NCBI GenBank assembly: GCA_002841405.1
Contig: PGZR01000007.1
Span: 1 to 43,878 of the forward strand
From: Firmicutes bacterium HGW-Firmicutes-4
GTDB taxonomy: Bacteria; Bacillota; Clostridia; Eubacteriales; Eubacteriaceae
Reading direction: 5' to 3'
Length of the DNA stretch: 43,878 bases
In this document: in pieces, positions 24,598 through 34,049 of the stretch
Layout: each line of letters starts with the position of its first letter
How positions within the stretch are numbered: position 1 is the stretch's first letter
Made by a program: the position numbers and the translations under genes
The notes under the pieces: generated by a model
Seen by the model: the letters and a program-made list of their open reading frames with translations, nothing else
Told to the model about the DNA's origin: nothing
The model's database searches: none

Positions 24598-26046
24598 ATG
24601 AATATAATTTTGAGCAGTCTATTAATGATTTCATCATTGGTTCTGATTGCATTAAGCATAATTGGTTTTCGGCATAAGGGGATTTTAGGCGTTAAAGCTT
24701 TTTCCTTACTGATGATAGCCATGACAATTCACACCATTGCCTATGCCTTTGAGCTGTTAAGCCTAAATCTCGAGCTTATGTATCTGTGGATCCGGATTGA
24801 ATATATTGGAATGGCCTTCTATCCTTTTCTGATCGTCTGGTTTGCCAGAGAGTACGTAGGTGAGCGAAAAGTTGCCAATCGCTATGTGATGACAATGCTG
24901 TTAATCCTAAATGTTATCACCTTATTTTTAGTCCAGACTAATCCCATGCACGGCTGGTATTATCAGAATTTAGGGATGGATACAAGCCTGGGATTTCCCA
25001 CTTTGGCGATTGATAAAGGGGTCTGGTATCTGGTTCAGGTGGCGGTTTTATATTTGGCCATTGGTTACGCAATGGTCGTTTTATTCAATCGCATGATCAA
25101 AAGCCGGGGATCTTCCCGCCGTCGGGTTGCGCTGATTTTTACGGGAATATCGGTGCCGCTGATTGCCAGTATCATTTACTTATTTGGTTGGGGAATCGGC
25201 CAGATTGATCTCTCACCCTTCTCTTATATTTTTCTCAGTCTGCTTGTGGCGGGTGGATTATATCGATATGATATTTTATTTTTAAGTGAAGTAACCCATG
25301 AAATGATCTTTAATACCATTGAAGAAGCGGTTGTTGTTGTGGATGGCGAGGGCTATATTTTAAAAATAAACCAGGCCGCCGGGCAGCTGTTTGATGCTAT
25401 TGGTCAGCTGAAAGTTGGCGAGATAGTCAATCAATACCCGGTATTGACAGGTATTATTGGGGGAAATGAAACCCAGACTGTATCAATCGGAATACAGCAT
25501 TACCGGATTCGGCTGATTCCAATTGGTAAACACCATGGAACCATCGTGGTTTTTACCGATGTGACGGAAATATCTGAAGCAAAAAAACAGATGGAGATTC
25601 TGGCAAAGACCGATCAGTTAACAAAACTGTATAACCGCCGGTATTTTGTGGATTGTTTTAACCAGCTTGAGCGGGAGGGAGTGGCGATGCTGGTGGATAT
25701 TGATCATTTTAAAGGAGTGAATGACCAATACGGACACCCGGCCGGGGATAAAGTTCTCTGTGAATTGGCTCAATGTTTGAACGACCATTTTCATGATGGC
25801 GTGATTTGCCGCTACGGGGGCGAGGAATTTGCGGTCATTATTGAGGGCGAAACCCTTGAAAACGCCAGAAATCGGAGTGAAAAGTTCATAACCGCATTTA
25901 AAAACAGGGAAACTGAATATCCCTGTACGGTTTCCATTGGCTTATGCTGGTATAACCAGGAAGATTACAGTAAAACCATGAATCTTGTGGATAAACTCTT
26001 ATATCAGGCCAAAAATGCCGGGAGAAACTCGGTGGTTTCTGAATAA
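24598..26046 (+). CDS. 7TM sensor diguanylate cyclase (histidine-kinase-type 7TM, PAS, GGDEF)
   Basis: A 482-residue membrane protein. Residues 1-220 contain seven hydrophobic segments in the pattern of the N-terminal 7TM region of histidine kinases (IAYAFELLSLNLELMYLWIR, then FYPFLIVWFAREYVG). A short PAS-like domain (about 225-320, EEAVVVVDGEGYILKINQAA) follows. The GGDEF domain (about 330-482) has DQLTKLYNRRYF, VDIDHFKGVNDQYGHPAGD and RYGGEEF, an active motif. The RxxD inhibitory site is absent (FHDG at that place), unlike in the cyclase at 18384. AGAGGA precedes the ATG. Confidence 0.9.
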   Translation: MNIILSSLLMISSLVLIALSIIGFRHKGILGVKAFSLLMIAMTIHTIAYAFELLSLNLELMYLWIRIEYIGMAFYPFLIVWFAREYVGERKVANRYVMTMLLILNVITLFLVQTNPMHGWYYQNLGMDTSLGFPTLAIDKGVWYLVQVAVLYLAIGYAMVVLFNRMIKSRGSSRRRVALIFTGISVPLIASIIYLFGWGIGQIDLSPFSYIFLSLLVAGGLYRYDILFLSEVTHEMIFNTIEEAVVVVDGEGYILKINQAAGQLFDAIGQLKVGEIVNQYPVLTGIIGGNETQTVSIGIQHYRIRLIPIGKHHGTIVVFTDVTEISEAKKQMEILAKTDQLTKLYNRRYFVDCFNQLEREGVAMLVDIDHFKGVNDQYGHPAGDKVLCELAQCLNDHFHDGVICRYGGEEFAVIIEGETLENARNRSEKFITAFKNRETEYPCTVSIGLCWYNQEDYSKTMNLVDKLLYQAKNAGRNSVVSE

Positions 26047-26094
26047 ATAATGGTTTAGGATGTGGTAAAATGATGAAGAAGAGAAAGAAGCGCT

Positions 26095-26901
26095 ATGAAA
26101 ATAATCAATGAAACCCGGAACTTAAATCTTAAAGAGAGTTTTTCAATCGAACGCTTACGGCAGGAGGCGAACCATGAGTTAAGTGGTGAAAAAATGATTG
26201 ATCAGGTGATTGTCGAACATCATCTGAATGCCTATATCAATGATCAATTGGCCTTTAAGCTGGTCTGCACCCCAGAAAAACTGGATGCCCTGGTACTGGG
26301 GTTTCTGCTCAGTGAGGGTTATATTGAAAACCCCGCTGAAATTGAATTTATCTATGTCTGCGAAAGCGGGGCGCGGGTTAAGGTTCAGTTGAACAAGCCG
26401 CTGGCATTGCCGGAAATTAACCATGACACAGGCAGCAACTCAATTTCCTGTGGCAATAACCGGAAAATCCGCCAGGCCGCTTACGCCACAAGTCTGATCC
26501 CCTTAGGGGACCATGACTGGTCCCCGGAAACGGTATTGATGCTGGCGAATGCCTGCAACCGGAATACGGGGTTGTTTGCTGAAACCGGCGGCACCCACGG
26601 CTGTGCCATCAGCATTAGTGGCGAACTGGCTTTTATCTGTGAAGATATCGGCCGCCATAATGCGGTTGATAAAGCCATTGGTCAGGCCTTGAAAGAAGAA
26701 AAAAACCTCGCTGAGGCGATCCTGTTTACCACCGGTCGGATTCCCTCGGATATGGTCATCAAAGCGATCAGAAGCCGCATCCCGGTGATTGCTTCCCACT
26801 CAGCGCCCACCGACGAAGCCATTTTACTGGCCCGTCAGTTTAATCTCACCCTGATTGGGTTTGTCAGAGGCAAGCGCATGAATCTTTATGCAGGAAAGTA
26901 A
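26095..26901 (+). CDS. fdhD: Formate dehydrogenase sulfurtransferase FdhD
   Basis: A 268-residue protein with the FdhD signatures LGFLLSEGYI, FAETGGTHGCA, EDIGRHNAVDKAIG and FTTGRIPSDMVIKA. FdhD passes sulfur from a cysteine desulfurase to the molybdenum or tungsten bis-PGD cofactor of formate dehydrogenase, an enzyme central to CO2 reduction in acetogens. The usual CxxC loop is reduced to CGNN (Cys119 present, second Cys replaced by Asn122). No formate dehydrogenase genes are in the window. A terminator overlapping the stop codon makes it a single-gene or end-of-operon unit. The ribosome site is weak. Confidence 0.93.
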   Translation: MKIINETRNLNLKESFSIERLRQEANHELSGEKMIDQVIVEHHLNAYINDQLAFKLVCTPEKLDALVLGFLLSEGYIENPAEIEFIYVCESGARVKVQLNKPLALPEINHDTGSNSISCGNNRKIRQAAYATSLIPLGDHDWSPETVLMLANACNRNTGLFAETGGTHGCAISISGELAFICEDIGRHNAVDKAIGQALKEEKNLAEAILFTTGRIPSDMVIKAIRSRIPVIASHSAPTDEAILLARQFNLTLIGFVRGKRMNLYAGK

Positions 26902-26917
26902 TTTCCTGTTTTTTTTT
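26891..26917 (+). terminator. Terminator overlapping the fdhD stop codon
   Basis: CAGGAAA (26891-26897) and TTTCCTG (26902-26908) flank GTAA and are followed by nine T. The stop codon TAA lies in the loop. Confidence 0.85.
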
Positions 26918-26988
26918 CGGAACTGCAATATCATCCAAGAGATAAAATCAGATCAATGGTAAACTGGGATGGAAGCGGAGGTAGTAAA

Positions 26989-27858
26989 ATGAAACACCAT
27001 GAAGAACGGATCGTCCATTATGATAGCACCCTGAAAATCGAAGCCTTGCGGTTAAAAGGCATTATTCAAAAATTTCCCAACCACTTTCATGAACATTATG
27101 TGATTGGTTTTATTGAAAGTGGACAGCGAAAACTGTCCTGCAAGAACAAAGCGTATCAGGTGGGACCGGGGGACTTGCTGCTTTTTAATCCCTATGATAA
27201 TCATTTTTGCGAACAAATTGATGAAAAGCCTTTGGATTACCGGTGTCTCAACATCAAACCGGAAATAATGAGGGGAGTGGTTTGCGAAATCACCGGGAAA
27301 CAAGATACGCTGATTTTTAAACAGCCGGTGGTTTGCCGGTGCGAACAGGTTAAGGCACTTAAAGAATTGCATCAGATGGTGATGCAGGAAGAAAAAGAAT
27401 TCAATAAAGAAGAAGCCTTGCTGTTTTTGATTGAACAGCTGATTGAGGAATATGGAAACTGGGAATCCGATGGTGATCAGCAGGAAGTCAATGATGACAT
27501 TGAAACGATCTGTGCTTACCTGGAAGAACACTATCAGGAACGGATCACACTGGCGGACTTATGTGCTTTAACCGGATGCGGCAAGTATTATCTGGTGCGG
27601 GCTTTTACAAAAACCAAGGGAATCACCCCCTATCGGTATCTGGAGACGGTGCGCATCAACCAGGCCAAACAGTTGCTGGAAAAAGGGCTGGAACCGCTTG
27701 AAACAGCCCACCAGACCGGATTTTCAGATCAGAGTCACTTCTCCAACTTTTTTAAGGAATTCATTGGAATTACTCCCAAGCAATACCAGAAAATATTTAT
27801 CCCGAACGATTCACAAAGCCGGGGCTCCCGGCATGAGGATGAAGGGAGTAAAAATTGA
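26989..27858 (+). CDS. AraC-family transcriptional regulator with cupin sensor domain
   Basis: About 289 residues, starting at ATG 26989 because GGAGG lies seven bases upstream; an earlier ATG (26956) lacks a site. The N-terminal cupin-like domain contains FPNHFHEHYVIGFIESG and GPGDLLLFNPYDNH, the usual ligand-binding barrel. The C-terminal 100 residues form two helix-turn-helix units: ITLADLCALTGCGKYYLVRA and the family motif around GFSDQSHFSNFFKEFIGITP. The stop codon overlaps the start of the DMT permease by four bases (TTGA), so it probably controls that transporter in response to the same solute. Confidence 0.93.
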   Translation: MKHHEERIVHYDSTLKIEALRLKGIIQKFPNHFHEHYVIGFIESGQRKLSCKNKAYQVGPGDLLLFNPYDNHFCEQIDEKPLDYRCLNIKPEIMRGVVCEITGKQDTLIFKQPVVCRCEQVKALKELHQMVMQEEKEFNKEEALLFLIEQLIEEYGNWESDGDQQEVNDDIETICAYLEEHYQERITLADLCALTGCGKYYLVRAFTKTKGITPYRYLETVRINQAKQLLEKGLEPLETAHQTGFSDQSHFSNFFKEFIGITPKQYQKIFIPNDSQSRGSRHEDEGSKN

Positions 27859-28781
27859 GTAGCGAACAGCGTCTGACCGGCCATCTGGCCGCCGCTTTTA
27901 CGATTTTCATCTGGGGGATCACCTTTGTTTCGACAAAAATCCTGCTGGATGTATTTACCCCCATCGAGATTCTGGTTTTTCGCTTCGCCATCGGCTATTT
28001 TGCCCTGACGATGGTCTATCCCCGGCGAATGGGTCTGCGCAGTCGGGTCGAGGAAATGCTGATGATGGGTGCCGGACTGTGCGGGGTGACGCTTTATTTT
28101 TTACTTGAGAACATTGCCCTCACTTATACCTATGCCTCCAACGTGGGGGTGATTATTTCGATTGCGCCCTTTTTCACGGCCATCCTGGCGCATTTCTTTT
28201 TAGCTGGAGAAAAACTGCACCTGAATTTTTTTATTGGCTTTATCGCCGCCATCATAGGGATCTTTCTGATCAGCTTTAATGGGATCATGGTGCTGCAACT
28301 CAATCCCATTGGTGATTTACTGGCGGTGCTGGCGGCTGGGGTGTGGGCTATTTATTCGGTGTTAACCCGGAAAATAAGTAGTTTGGGTTATCACACCATT
28401 CAAACGACAAGGCGGATCTTTTTTTACGGGATCCTATTTATGATGCCAGCGCTGCCCTTTTTTAATGTCAATTGGGCTTTTAAACCATTGGCCCAGCCAG
28501 TCTATCTCTTCAATCTGTTGTTTCTGGGTTTGCTGGCCTCAGCCCTTTGCTTTGTCACCTGGAGCCTGGCGGTCAAACGACTGGGAGCCACCAAAACCAC
28601 CGTTTATATTTATCTGGTGCCGGTAATCACCGTGGCAACATCGGTAATTGTCCTGCAGGAAAGACTGACTGCGGTAGCGGTACTGGGAATTGTGCTGACC
28701 TTATTGGGTTTGGTGATATCGGAAAAGCAGATCACCCCGAAGAAAATCACAATTGTCGAACAAACCAAAAAGATCTTCTGA
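27855..28781 (+). CDS. DMT-superfamily (EamA) transporter
   Basis: A 308-residue protein starting at TTG 27855 (GAAGGGAG upstream) with ten hydrophobic segments in two EamA repeats. The first repeat includes FIWGITFVSTKILLD and ILVFRFAIGYFALT; the second begins near WAIYSVLTRKISSLG and ends with VLQERLTAVAVLGIVLTLLG. Proteins of this family export amino acids and other metabolites across the inner membrane. Translation is coupled to the AraC regulator through the 4-base overlap. Substrate not predictable. Confidence 0.92.
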   Translation: MSSEQRLTGHLAAAFTIFIWGITFVSTKILLDVFTPIEILVFRFAIGYFALTMVYPRRMGLRSRVEEMLMMGAGLCGVTLYFLLENIALTYTYASNVGVIISIAPFFTAILAHFFLAGEKLHLNFFIGFIAAIIGIFLISFNGIMVLQLNPIGDLLAVLAAGVWAIYSVLTRKISSLGYHTIQTTRRIFFYGILFMMPALPFFNVNWAFKPLAQPVYLFNLLFLGLLASALCFVTWSLAVKRLGATKTTVYIYLVPVITVATSVIVLQERLTAVAVLGIVLTLLGLVISEKQITPKKITIVEQTKKIF

Positions 28782-28834
28782 AGAGGAGTACCGGCAGACA
28801 TGATTTTATATCAAATCAAAAACAAATTATCTGA

Positions 28835-28880
28835 CCATCGCCATGATTTATGATAGAATAAATCATGGCGATGGTTTTTA
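28835..28880 (+). terminator. Terminator after the DMT transporter
   Basis: CCATCGCCATGATTTA (28835-28850) pairs perfectly with TAAATCATGGCGATGG (28859-28874) around an 8-base loop, then TTTTTA. It lies directly before the ChW-repeat gene. Confidence 0.88.
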
Positions 28881-28917
28881 TGAAATGATAAATAATATAA
28901 AGGAAGGGTTGAATAAA

Positions 28918-30555
28918 ATGTTAAGATTAAGGGCATTGAGAATCGTAAGGGTTAGTCTATTCTGTCTGGCATTATTGCTGGTAATGAATCCGGTTTTCGG
29001 CAGTGTTAAGGCAGAGGACAATCCGGCCCAGGTTGAAAACGCTGTCAAAAGCACCTCCGATTCGGTGGGCCAGTCAATGACCTCAGAGCGCACGGTGAAC
29101 GGGACAATGGATTGTTCTTATCGTACCCATGTGCAGAATGTGGGTTGGCAAAGTTTTGTCAGCAATGGCATCATCAGCGGAACCGAAGGACAGGGTCTGC
29201 GCTTAGAGGGAATAGAAGTGAAACTGGAAAATGTCAGTGGCGATGTGGGCATTGAGTATACCACCCATGTGGAAAATATTGGTTGGCAGAACTATGTAAA
29301 AAATGGTGTCATGAGCGGAACATCTGGCCAGTCACTGCGTTTGGAAGCCATCAAAATCCGGTTAACCGGGGCTGACGCAGAGAATTATGACGTTTATTAC
29401 CAGGTTCACGCCCAGAATTTCGGCTGGCTGGATTGGGCCAAAAACGATGCCAGTGCCGGAACCGAAGGGTTTGGCTTCAGGCTGGAGGGGATCAAAATCA
29501 TGGTAGTACCCAAGGGTGAGCCGGCGCCGGGTCCAACGGAGCGGCCCTTTGTCACGACCAACATCCAAGTTGTCTACCAGACCCATATCCAGAACATCGG
29601 TTGGGAAGGCTGGAAACAAAATGGCGAATTAAGTGGCACAACGGGACAGAATCTGCGGCTGGAAGCCATTGAAATAAAGAATCATCAGATTGAGAGTAAT
29701 GTTGGCCTAAAATACCAGACCCATGTCCAGAACCTTGGCTGGCAGGGCTGGAAAGAGGATGGCGAAATGAGCGGCACCTCAAACCAGGGCCTCCGCCTGG
29801 AAGGGATTCAAATCCAGCTGACTGGAGCCAATGCCGAGCTGTTTGATGTTTATTATGCAGCCTATGTGGAGGGTTTTGGCTGGCTGCCCTGGGTGATAAA
29901 TGGTGAAAGCGCCGGAACCGAAGGCCTGGCCCTGCGCCTGGAGGGGATCCGGATTCTGGTACAGTTAAAAGGATCAGCGGCCCCCCAAAATACAGAAAAT
30001 GAGCTGGGCTCAATGGCCCAGCTGGTCAATAAAAATCACAGTATCCCAGCGGACTATGTACCGGGTGATCTGGTCTGGGTTAATCTGCCATCAACCCGGG
30101 ATACCCAGCTCCGGGCTGATGCTGCCCAGCAGCTAATCCAGCTGTTTAATGGCGCCAGTGCTCAGGGCTTGACCCTCTACTGCTGTTCCGGGTATCGCTC
30201 CTACGCGACCCAGTCCGCGCTGTATCAATGGAATGTGGATATGTACGGGGTAGCCGGGGCGGAGCTGGTCAGTGCCCGGCCGGGCATGAGTGAGCATCAA
30301 TTGGGATTGGCCATGGATGTCACCTCGGCCAGCGTTGACTTTGATCTGGTGGAAAACTTTGGTTATACCGCAGAAGGCCAATTTATTCGCGATCATGCCC
30401 ACGAATATGGCTTTATCGTCCGCTATCCTCAGGGCAAAACCCGTATCACCGGTTACGCCTATGAGCCCTGGCATCTGCGTTATCTGGGGGTTCCGGTGGC
30501 TACTACCATTTACAACAGTGGCAAAACCATGGAAGAGTTTTATGGGATTTATTAA
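28918..30555 (+). CDS. Secreted ChW-repeat protein with VanY-type D-Ala-D-Ala carboxypeptidase domain
   Basis: A 545-residue secreted protein. The start at ATG 28918 has GGAAGGG upstream and gives a clean signal peptide (LFCLALLLVMNPVFGSVKA). Residues about 60-370 hold six clostridial hydrophobic-W repeats, each with GW followed by SGT or AGT and LRLEGI. They fall into two sets of three (repeats 1-3 and 4-6 correspond, and both third repeats follow a DVYY linker). The last 160 residues are a peptidase M15B domain with SGYRSYATQ, zinc ligands in SEHQLGLAMDV and EPWHLRYLG. It should trim D-Ala from peptidoglycan stems at the surface, with the ChW repeats as cell-wall or carbohydrate anchors. 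A terminator follows. Confidence 0.92.
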   Translation: MLRLRALRIVRVSLFCLALLLVMNPVFGSVKAEDNPAQVENAVKSTSDSVGQSMTSERTVNGTMDCSYRTHVQNVGWQSFVSNGIISGTEGQGLRLEGIEVKLENVSGDVGIEYTTHVENIGWQNYVKNGVMSGTSGQSLRLEAIKIRLTGADAENYDVYYQVHAQNFGWLDWAKNDASAGTEGFGFRLEGIKIMVVPKGEPAPGPTERPFVTTNIQVVYQTHIQNIGWEGWKQNGELSGTTGQNLRLEAIEIKNHQIESNVGLKYQTHVQNLGWQGWKEDGEMSGTSNQGLRLEGIQIQLTGANAELFDVYYAAYVEGFGWLPWVINGESAGTEGLALRLEGIRILVQLKGSAAPQNTENELGSMAQLVNKNHSIPADYVPGDLVWVNLPSTRDTQLRADAAQQLIQLFNGASAQGLTLYCCSGYRSYATQSALYQWNVDMYGVAGAELVSARPGMSEHQLGLAMDVTSASVDFDLVENFGYTAEGQFIRDHAHEYGFIVRYPQGKTRITGYAYEPWHLRYLGVPVATTIYNSGKTMEEFYGIY

Positions 30556-30571
30556 TTGATCTGATTTTAAG

Positions 30572-30612
30572 TTAAAACACCCTATTCCGATCCGGGAATA
30601 GGGTGTTTTAAT
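30572..30612 (+). terminator. Terminator after the ChW-VanY gene
   Basis: TTAAAACACCCTATTCC (30572-30588) and GGAATAGGGTGTTTTAA (30595-30611) form a perfect stem with a 6-base loop and an internal T-run. Confidence 0.85.
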
Positions 30613-30785
30613 TTAGGTTGCATGCTTTGAGTTGACCGTGCACTAAAAAATTAAATGGTGGGTTTGAAACAAGTTAGATTTATTAAAGAATAGAAATGTG
30701 AAAAATTGGGATTTTTTGGGTATATAATACAACACCGTAGTAGAACAGGTTTTATAACAAAAAACAGTAGATGAAAGGAGTTCTT

Positions 30786-33700
30786 GTGGAGATACTACCA
30801 TTGATATTTTCACTTTTATTTTTCATTATATGCGGAAGTTATATATTTTTTGGCTCTTATATTGTGTCGGTTAACGCGAAAGAAAAAAGCAATCGGGTTT
30901 TCTTTGTGCTGTGTATCTTTTTAGGTGTCTGGACATTTAGCTTGGCCATGTCTATTTCAGCAGTGGATATTGAGACTTGTTTTTTTTGGCACCGCGTTTC
31001 AGCGCTGGGTTGGTGCTGCTTTGCCGGTTTGCTATTACATTTCTTCTTAATTTTAACAAAAAAACAAAGGTTGCTAAAAAAGTGGTGGATCTATTTTTTA
31101 ATTTATACACCGGCAGCCTTCTTTATTTACATATTTGCGTTATCTCATGACCTGGCCATCCTCCAGTATAATTTAATCAATACACCCTATGGCTGGCTTA
31201 ATAGAGGCGAAAATAATCTCTGGAATGTGTTATATTATATTTATTACTACAGTTTTATCGCCGTCGGACTGGGCGTGCTTTGGCATTGGGGCGAATACTC
31301 CAGTGACAAGCGAAATAAGCAAACGGCCCGGATTATTTTGTGCGGGTTTAGCATTTCATTATTCATTGGTTTTGTAATGCAGATTCTCGGAAATGAGTTA
31401 TTCTTAACAGGTGCCACGCAAAAAGTCTCAAATGTTATGTTTTTCGCCATCCTGGCCATGTTTTATTCCATAAAAAAGTATAAACTGGTCAGAATGCCGC
31501 CAATCAATATAGATGAAATCATTTTAAATAAGAGCAACCGCACTAAAATATACAATTACCTGTCGGGATGCTTTATCGCCGGAAGTTTTTTAAATATTAT
31601 TTCCCGGTGCTTCATTGAAGAACAGGCTGATCTGATCTCGATCCTGACCTTTAGCGGACTATTGTTGGCGATTAGCTTTGTAATACAAATTGCTCAACGT
31701 GCTAAGCCTCTAAAGAAGTACCAGAATTATATCATCATGGTGTTAATTGGTTTATCGATCCCCGTGATAACTTTTGAGTTTATCAGCATTGCCAGTCCAA
31801 CAATTTGGGCATTTCCATTTATTCTGATTATTGTAGGCCTTGTTTATAATAACCGAATTGCGCTAGTTGGTATAACGGTGTCCATTTTTCTAACCCAGAT
31901 TCTCGTGTTTATTATCAAACCGCAGGCAATCGTCGAAATTGACAGCTCTGCTTATTTGGTGAGAATCGGTTTGTTTGGGATCGGTGTGTGGGTGGCATTT
32001 TTTGTAAATAAAATTTATGTTCAGCGATTAAAGCAAAATGCTGACCAGATAAAAATTCAAAAATTGATTTCAGAATTTTCGACTGATTTTCTAAATGTTA
32101 GTGCCGTCAATTTTGATGAAAAATCCGCGAAATGGCTGCATAAAAGCGGAGCGTTGTTTAATATTGACCGGGCCTGTATATGTTATTTTAATGAAGATAA
32201 AAGCAGCATATCGTGTCAGCAGGAATGGTGCAACGAAGGTGTCGAGTCACAAAAAGAAGCGCGCCAGGATCTTCCCGTAGAAGCAGCACCAGCGTGGATT
32301 AAATCAATTATTGCAAATAAAATTGTTCATAATTTCAATCGCGGAGATAATTTGGAAGAAAGACCCAACGATGTGATTATCGCCATCCCGATTTCCTGCA
32401 AAGGCCAGGTAAGAGGATTCCTGACCTTTGAAATAAAAACGGAGAAGGATGAATTAATCCTTGAATACGAAGGGCTGCTGGAAATTATTGCCAATGTCTT
32501 AGCAGATGCGCTGATGAAGATCGATGCAGAACATGAAATTAACTATCGCGCTTATTATGATCAACTAACCGGACTGCCCAACCGATTGTTGTTCAATGAC
32601 AGGTTGAACCAGGAGATCGAATTATCAAAACAAAATGGCAAAATGATTGGGATTGTCTTTCTGGATATTGATAGCTTCAAAACCGTCAACGATACCATGG
32701 GACATGAAGGCGGCGACAAAATGCTGGTTCAGGTCAGTCAGAAATTAGTACGTTCGATAAAAAATACGGACACGGTTTGTCGTTTTGAGGGTGATGAATT
32801 TGTCATCATGTTAAATAATATCTCCCGGGAAAAAGAAGTCCTTAAAATAGCCGACCGGATTACCGGTTTATTTAAGCATGCCTTTATGGTTAATGGTCAG
32901 GAATTTTACATCTCTGCCAATGCCGGCATTGCGAACTATCCGAAGGATGGGGAAACCGCGGAGGAACTGATAAAAAATGCCGACATTGCCATGTATAAGG
33001 CCAAAGAAAAGGGAAAAAATAGTTATGTGTTATGTTCATCAATAATTAAAGAAGAAGTAAACTTTAAAAATAAACTTACCGGTAACCTCCATCATGCGCT
33101 AGAAAATCATGAATTACGGGTTTACTATCAACCACAGATTTGTTTGGCAACAGGTAAAATTGTCGCCGTGGAAGCGCTGTTGCGATGGCAGCATCCTGAA
33201 TTGGGGCTGATCCTGCCCAAGGTGATCATCCCGCTGGCCGAGCAAACCGGGTTGATCAATCCCATCGGGGAATGGGTGTTAAAGACGGCTTGCCGTCAAA
33301 CTAAGTCATGGCAGGAGTTGGGCCTGCCGCCGATCCGGATCGCCATTAATATCTCCGCCACCCAATTCCGAAATCCGCTGTTGATCAGTCAGATGAAAAA
33401 GCTGTTCAAAGAAACGGATTTAAAACCACGGTATCTGGAATTGGAGCTGACCGAAAACATTGCCATCAATAAATCCAGTTATATTGTCAGTGTTTTAAAC
33501 GGGCTCAAAAAGCTGGGCCTGTATATTTCCATCGATGATTTCGGCACCGAGTACTCCTCATTAAGTCGCCTCAAATTATTGCCCATGGATCAGATAAAAA
33601 TAGACAAACAATTCATTGATGGCATCGCCGAAAATGAAAAAGATCAGGCGATCGTCAATACCATCATTCAGCTGGCCAAAAATCTGGGACTCAATGTAAT

Positions 33701-33833
33701 TGCCGAAGGCGTTGAAACGCAGGCACAGATTGATTTTTTAAAAGCCCAGCAATGCGACACGGTTCAGGGTTTCTTTTACCATAAGCCGATGCCGGCAGCG
33801 GAAATAGAGGCAGTTTTGCGACAAACCAATTAA
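30786..33833 (+). CDS. 7TM sensor GGDEF-EAL protein (cyclic di-GMP phosphodiesterase)
   Basis: A 1015-residue protein. GTG 30786 is preferred over ATG 30771 because AAAGGAG lies just before it. The N-terminal half has a 7TM block (about 1-235) and a second group of helices (about 250-415), then a GAF-like domain (about 425-570). The GGDEF domain has DQLTGLPNRLLFNDRL but RFEGDEF, so the first Gly of the active motif is Glu and synthesis is doubtful. The EAL domain (about 765-1010) retains EALLRW, NISATQF, ELTENI, DDFGTEYSSL, KIDKQFI and AEGVET, so hydrolysis of cyclic di-GMP is expected. A palindromic element follows directly. Confidence 0.9.
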   Translation: MEILPLIFSLLFFIICGSYIFFGSYIVSVNAKEKSNRVFFVLCIFLGVWTFSLAMSISAVDIETCFFWHRVSALGWCCFAGLLLHFFLILTKKQRLLKKWWIYFLIYTPAAFFIYIFALSHDLAILQYNLINTPYGWLNRGENNLWNVLYYIYYYSFIAVGLGVLWHWGEYSSDKRNKQTARIILCGFSISLFIGFVMQILGNELFLTGATQKVSNVMFFAILAMFYSIKKYKLVRMPPINIDEIILNKSNRTKIYNYLSGCFIAGSFLNIISRCFIEEQADLISILTFSGLLLAISFVIQIAQRAKPLKKYQNYIIMVLIGLSIPVITFEFISIASPTIWAFPFILIIVGLVYNNRIALVGITVSIFLTQILVFIIKPQAIVEIDSSAYLVRIGLFGIGVWVAFFVNKIYVQRLKQNADQIKIQKLISEFSTDFLNVSAVNFDEKSAKWLHKSGALFNIDRACICYFNEDKSSISCQQEWCNEGVESQKEARQDLPVEAAPAWIKSIIANKIVHNFNRGDNLEERPNDVIIAIPISCKGQVRGFLTFEIKTEKDELILEYEGLLEIIANVLADALMKIDAEHEINYRAYYDQLTGLPNRLLFNDRLNQEIELSKQNGKMIGIVFLDIDSFKTVNDTMGHEGGDKMLVQVSQKLVRSIKNTDTVCRFEGDEFVIMLNNISREKEVLKIADRITGLFKHAFMVNGQEFYISANAGIANYPKDGETAEELIKNADIAMYKAKEKGKNSYVLCSSIIKEEVNFKNKLTGNLHHALENHELRVYYQPQICLATGKIVAVEALLRWQHPELGLILPKVIIPLAEQTGLINPIGEWVLKTACRQTKSWQELGLPPIRIAINISATQFRNPLLISQMKKLFKETDLKPRYLELELTENIAINKSSYIVSVLNGLKKLGLYISIDDFGTEYSSLSRLKLLPMDQIKIDKQFIDGIAENEKDQAIVNTIIQLAKNLGLNVIAEGVETQAQIDFLKAQQCDTVQGFFYHKPMPAAEIEAVLRQTN

Positions 33834-34042
33834 CACCCTGATGCTTAATCAGGGTGTCAGAATGTCAAAAAAGATAACCTAGTACCGACAATTGTTACAT
33901 CATGTTGTACGCATCGGAGCGGACACTAATAAGAAATTTAATTTCTTATTAGTGTCCGATTCCGCGGCGAACAACAGATTAACAATTGGTCGGTACGGCA
34001 GTTTATCAACAACCTCACACCCTGATGATTAATCAGGGTGTT
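33833..34042. repeat. Nested palindromic element between converging genes
   Basis: Two nearly identical outer hairpins, ACACCCTGAT-5 bases-ATCAGGGTGT, lie at 33833-33857 and 34018-34042. Between them is a large hairpin: GTACCGAC/GTCGGTAC plus AATTGTTA/TAACAATT (33882-33897 with 33980-33996, one bulged G), TGTTGT/ACAACA (33903-33908 with 33971-33976), CGGA/TCCG, and a 17-bp inner stem CGGACACTAATAAGAAA with its complement around 33920-33958. None has a good T-run. The symmetry suggests a small mobile palindromic element or a structured RNA rather than two simple terminators. Confidence 0.75.
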
Positions 34043-34049
34043 GCTTGCG

